This document shows, piece by piece, positions 62,817-64,000 of a stretch of 64,000 bases of DNA. The stretch covers positions 62,001-126,000 of the forward strand of contig WGMX01000011.1 in assembly GCA_016124855.1 (NCBI GenBank), written 5' to 3'. Origin of the DNA: Anaerolineaceae bacterium. GTDB taxonomy: Bacteria > Chloroflexota > Anaerolineae > Aggregatilineales > Phototrophicaceae. Below the pieces are notes generated by a model, which did not search any database, was not told the DNA's origin, and saw nothing but the letters and a program-made list of their open reading frames with translations. Within the stretch, counting starts at the first letter, position 1; every line of letters starts with the position of its first letter. Made by a program: the position numbers and the translations under genes.

Positions 62817-63758
62817 ATGAATTCAAATGCACCCGTTATCCAAACCGATAACCTCACGAAGACCTATTTCAAGAACCGCACCGAAACCATAACTGCGCTC
62901 AAGGGGTTGAGCTTTAGCGTACAGCCGGGAGAAATTTTCGGGTATTTAGGGCCAAATGGCGCAGGCAAAACCACGACTATCCGGCTGCTGCTTGATCTGA
63001 TTCGACCGACAGCGGGCAAAGCGACCATTTTTGGTCTGGACGCGCAGCAAAACAGCGTCGAACTGCATAAGCGCATCGGTTTTCTGCCGGGGGAACTCAA
63101 CCTGTGGAAAAACTTGACCGGAGCACAGGTGGTGAATTACATCGGCAAGATTCGCGGTGGCGTGGATATGAACAGTGTGCGCAGCCTGACCGAGCGCTTA
63201 GAGCTTGACTTGAGCCTTCGTATCCGCAGCTACTCGACCGGCAACAAGCGCAAACTCGGCATCGTGCTGGCGATGATGAATAAACCAGAATTGCTGATTC
63301 TGGATGAGCCGACCAGCGGTCTTGATCCGTTGATGCAGCAGACCTTCAACGAGTTGATGCTGGAAGCCCAAAAGCAGGGGCAAACGGTGTTCTTGTCGTC
63401 GCATATGTTGGGCGAAGTGCAAACGATATGTGACCGCGTTGGCATTTTGCGCGGCGGCGAATTGAAAGCCGTCGAAACTGTTTCGAATCTGACTCACGCC
63501 AATTTCCGTTGGGTGACGCTACGACTGCGGGAACCGGTGGCAGCTTCTCAACTCAGCACACTGGATGGTGTGAGCGATGTCAGCGCGGTTGACGGTGGCT
63601 ACAAACTGCGGCTCAGCGGCGATTTTGATCCACTGCTGCGGGCGATTGCGCCTTATTATGTCCAAGATGTCGCCGTTGCCGAGCCGACGCTCGAAGAGAT
63701 TTTCCTGTCGTTCTACGGCAATAATGGTCAAACGCAAAAAGAGGAGCGTATATCATGA
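62817..63758 (+). CDS. ABC exporter ATP-binding protein
   Basis: 313 residues. Walker A GPNGAGKTT, signature SYSTGNKRKLG (with Thr-Gly-Asn in place of the second Ser-Gly-Gly), and Walker B LLILDEPTSGLD are present. This is the ABC-2 exporter ATPase group of antibiotic or multidrug export. ATG 62817 has GAGGGA 6 nt upstream; a 15-residue longer frame starts at 62772. The stop overlaps the next ATG. Confidence 0.92.
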   Translation: MNSNAPVIQTDNLTKTYFKNRTETITALKGLSFSVQPGEIFGYLGPNGAGKTTTIRLLLDLIRPTAGKATIFGLDAQQNSVELHKRIGFLPGELNLWKNLTGAQVVNYIGKIRGGVDMNSVRSLTERLELDLSLRIRSYSTGNKRKLGIVLAMMNKPELLILDEPTSGLDPLMQQTFNELMLEAQKQGQTVFLSSHMLGEVQTICDRVGILRGGELKAVETVSNLTHANFRWVTLRLREPVAASQLSTLDGVSDVSAVDGGYKLRLSGDFDPLLRAIAPYYVQDVAVAEPTLEEIFLSFYGNNGQTQKEERIS

Positions 63759-64000
63759 ACGGGGTGGTCTTTACAGAAACACTGCGTCGGGGCTGGCGCG
63801 GGATGATTTATTGGGGATTGGGATTCGGCTTTTACGGGTTGATGATTATGCTGGTGGTGCAGGATTCCAATTTGCTTAAACAGTACGGCGAAATTTCCAA
63901 AGCCCTGCCGCCCGCGCTGCTGCAACTATTCGGCGGCGACGCGACTTCATTGGCTACACCTGAAGGATTTCTGGCGTATGGTTTCTTCGGCTATTTGCTG
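63755..64000 (+). CDS. ABC-2 exporter permease (partial, C-terminus off the right edge)
   Basis: The first 82 codons are seen. One membrane helix (MIYWGLGFGFYGLMIMLVV) and the start of a periplasmic-type segment (LFGGDATSLATPEGF) match ABC-2 permeases. The ATG overlaps the ATPase stop (ATGA), so the two proteins are translationally coupled. Confidence 0.8.
   Translation, partial: MNGVVFTETLRRGWRGMIYWGLGFGFYGLMIMLVVQDSNLLKQYGEISKALPPALLQLFGGDATSLATPEGFLAYGFFGYLL

Overview
The window looks like one chromosomal stretch of a Chloroflexota bacterium, probably of the Anaerolineae lineage. This rests on the gene mix, not on a marker gene: a HerA/NurA pair with a HAS-barrel-like partner, SpoVS next to a PHP phosphoesterase, two deazaflavin (F420-type) nitroreductase-fold enzymes, a lipoprotein with a long Thr/Pro stalk, an Flp-type pilin with a Ser/Gly/Thr stalk, and a four-gene NMT1/THI5-type ABC importer. 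No rRNA, tRNA or CRISPR array was seen. Genes are short operons on both strands, with many ATGA-type overlaps.

Layout. 1-5 kb: a LarA/DUF2088-like gene (cut by the left edge), SDR, TetR and cytochrome P450 on the minus strand, with a good promoter and an 18-bp palindrome before the P450. 4-9 kb: AraC regulator divergent from an aldo/keto reductase and DUF2255 gene; an MmyB-type regulator divergent from an NAD-dependent epimerase. 8.7-13 kb: ABC importer operon. 13.2-20.3 kb: NurA, HAS-barrel-like protein and HerA, interrupted by YCII, TIR, sugar isomerase and Y1 transposase genes. 20.4-25 kb: small secreted and unknown proteins, a methyltransferase, a pilin fused to a malectin-like domain, a stand-alone HisKA-like protein without its histidine, then a repeat-rich gap. 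25-29.6 kb: deazaflavin enzyme, an isoprenoid-synthase-like protein with a membrane partner, and a SulP transporter. 29.6-37.4 kb: tandem serine hydrolases, a DUF4259-like gene, an SGNH hydrolase, an M14 peptidase lipoprotein and a Thr/Pro-rich lipoprotein. 37.4-44.3 kb: P-loop kinase, pseudo-receiver histidine kinase, two DSP-type phosphatases on either side of a flavoprotein, SpoVS and PHP gene. 44.3-57 kb: two further TIR genes, a beta-propeller protein, MarR/peroxiredoxin, a histidine kinase with a transposase-type HTH, FAD monooxygenase/exonuclease, peptidase E and an MBL-fold protein. 57-64 kb: methyltransferase, hydrolase, EamA transporter with a duplicated 3' fragment, and a hydrolase-TetR-glycosyltransferase-ABC exporter block that looks like a detoxification island.

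The gaps hold several repeat families: GTAGGG/CCCTAC hairpins (eight copies, one beside the Y1 transposase), heptanucleotide GACTA arrays (three), a roughly 128-bp repeat in two inverted copies, and a second element with a GGATGCTTGAGCATCC hairpin. The best candidates for new biology are the pilin-malectin fusion, the HTH-GAF-PAS kinase, the membrane TIR protein with an outer NTF2-like domain, the atypical isoprenoid synthase pair, and the possible link between the Y1 transposase and the hairpin family. All assignments come from reading sequence; no database search was run.
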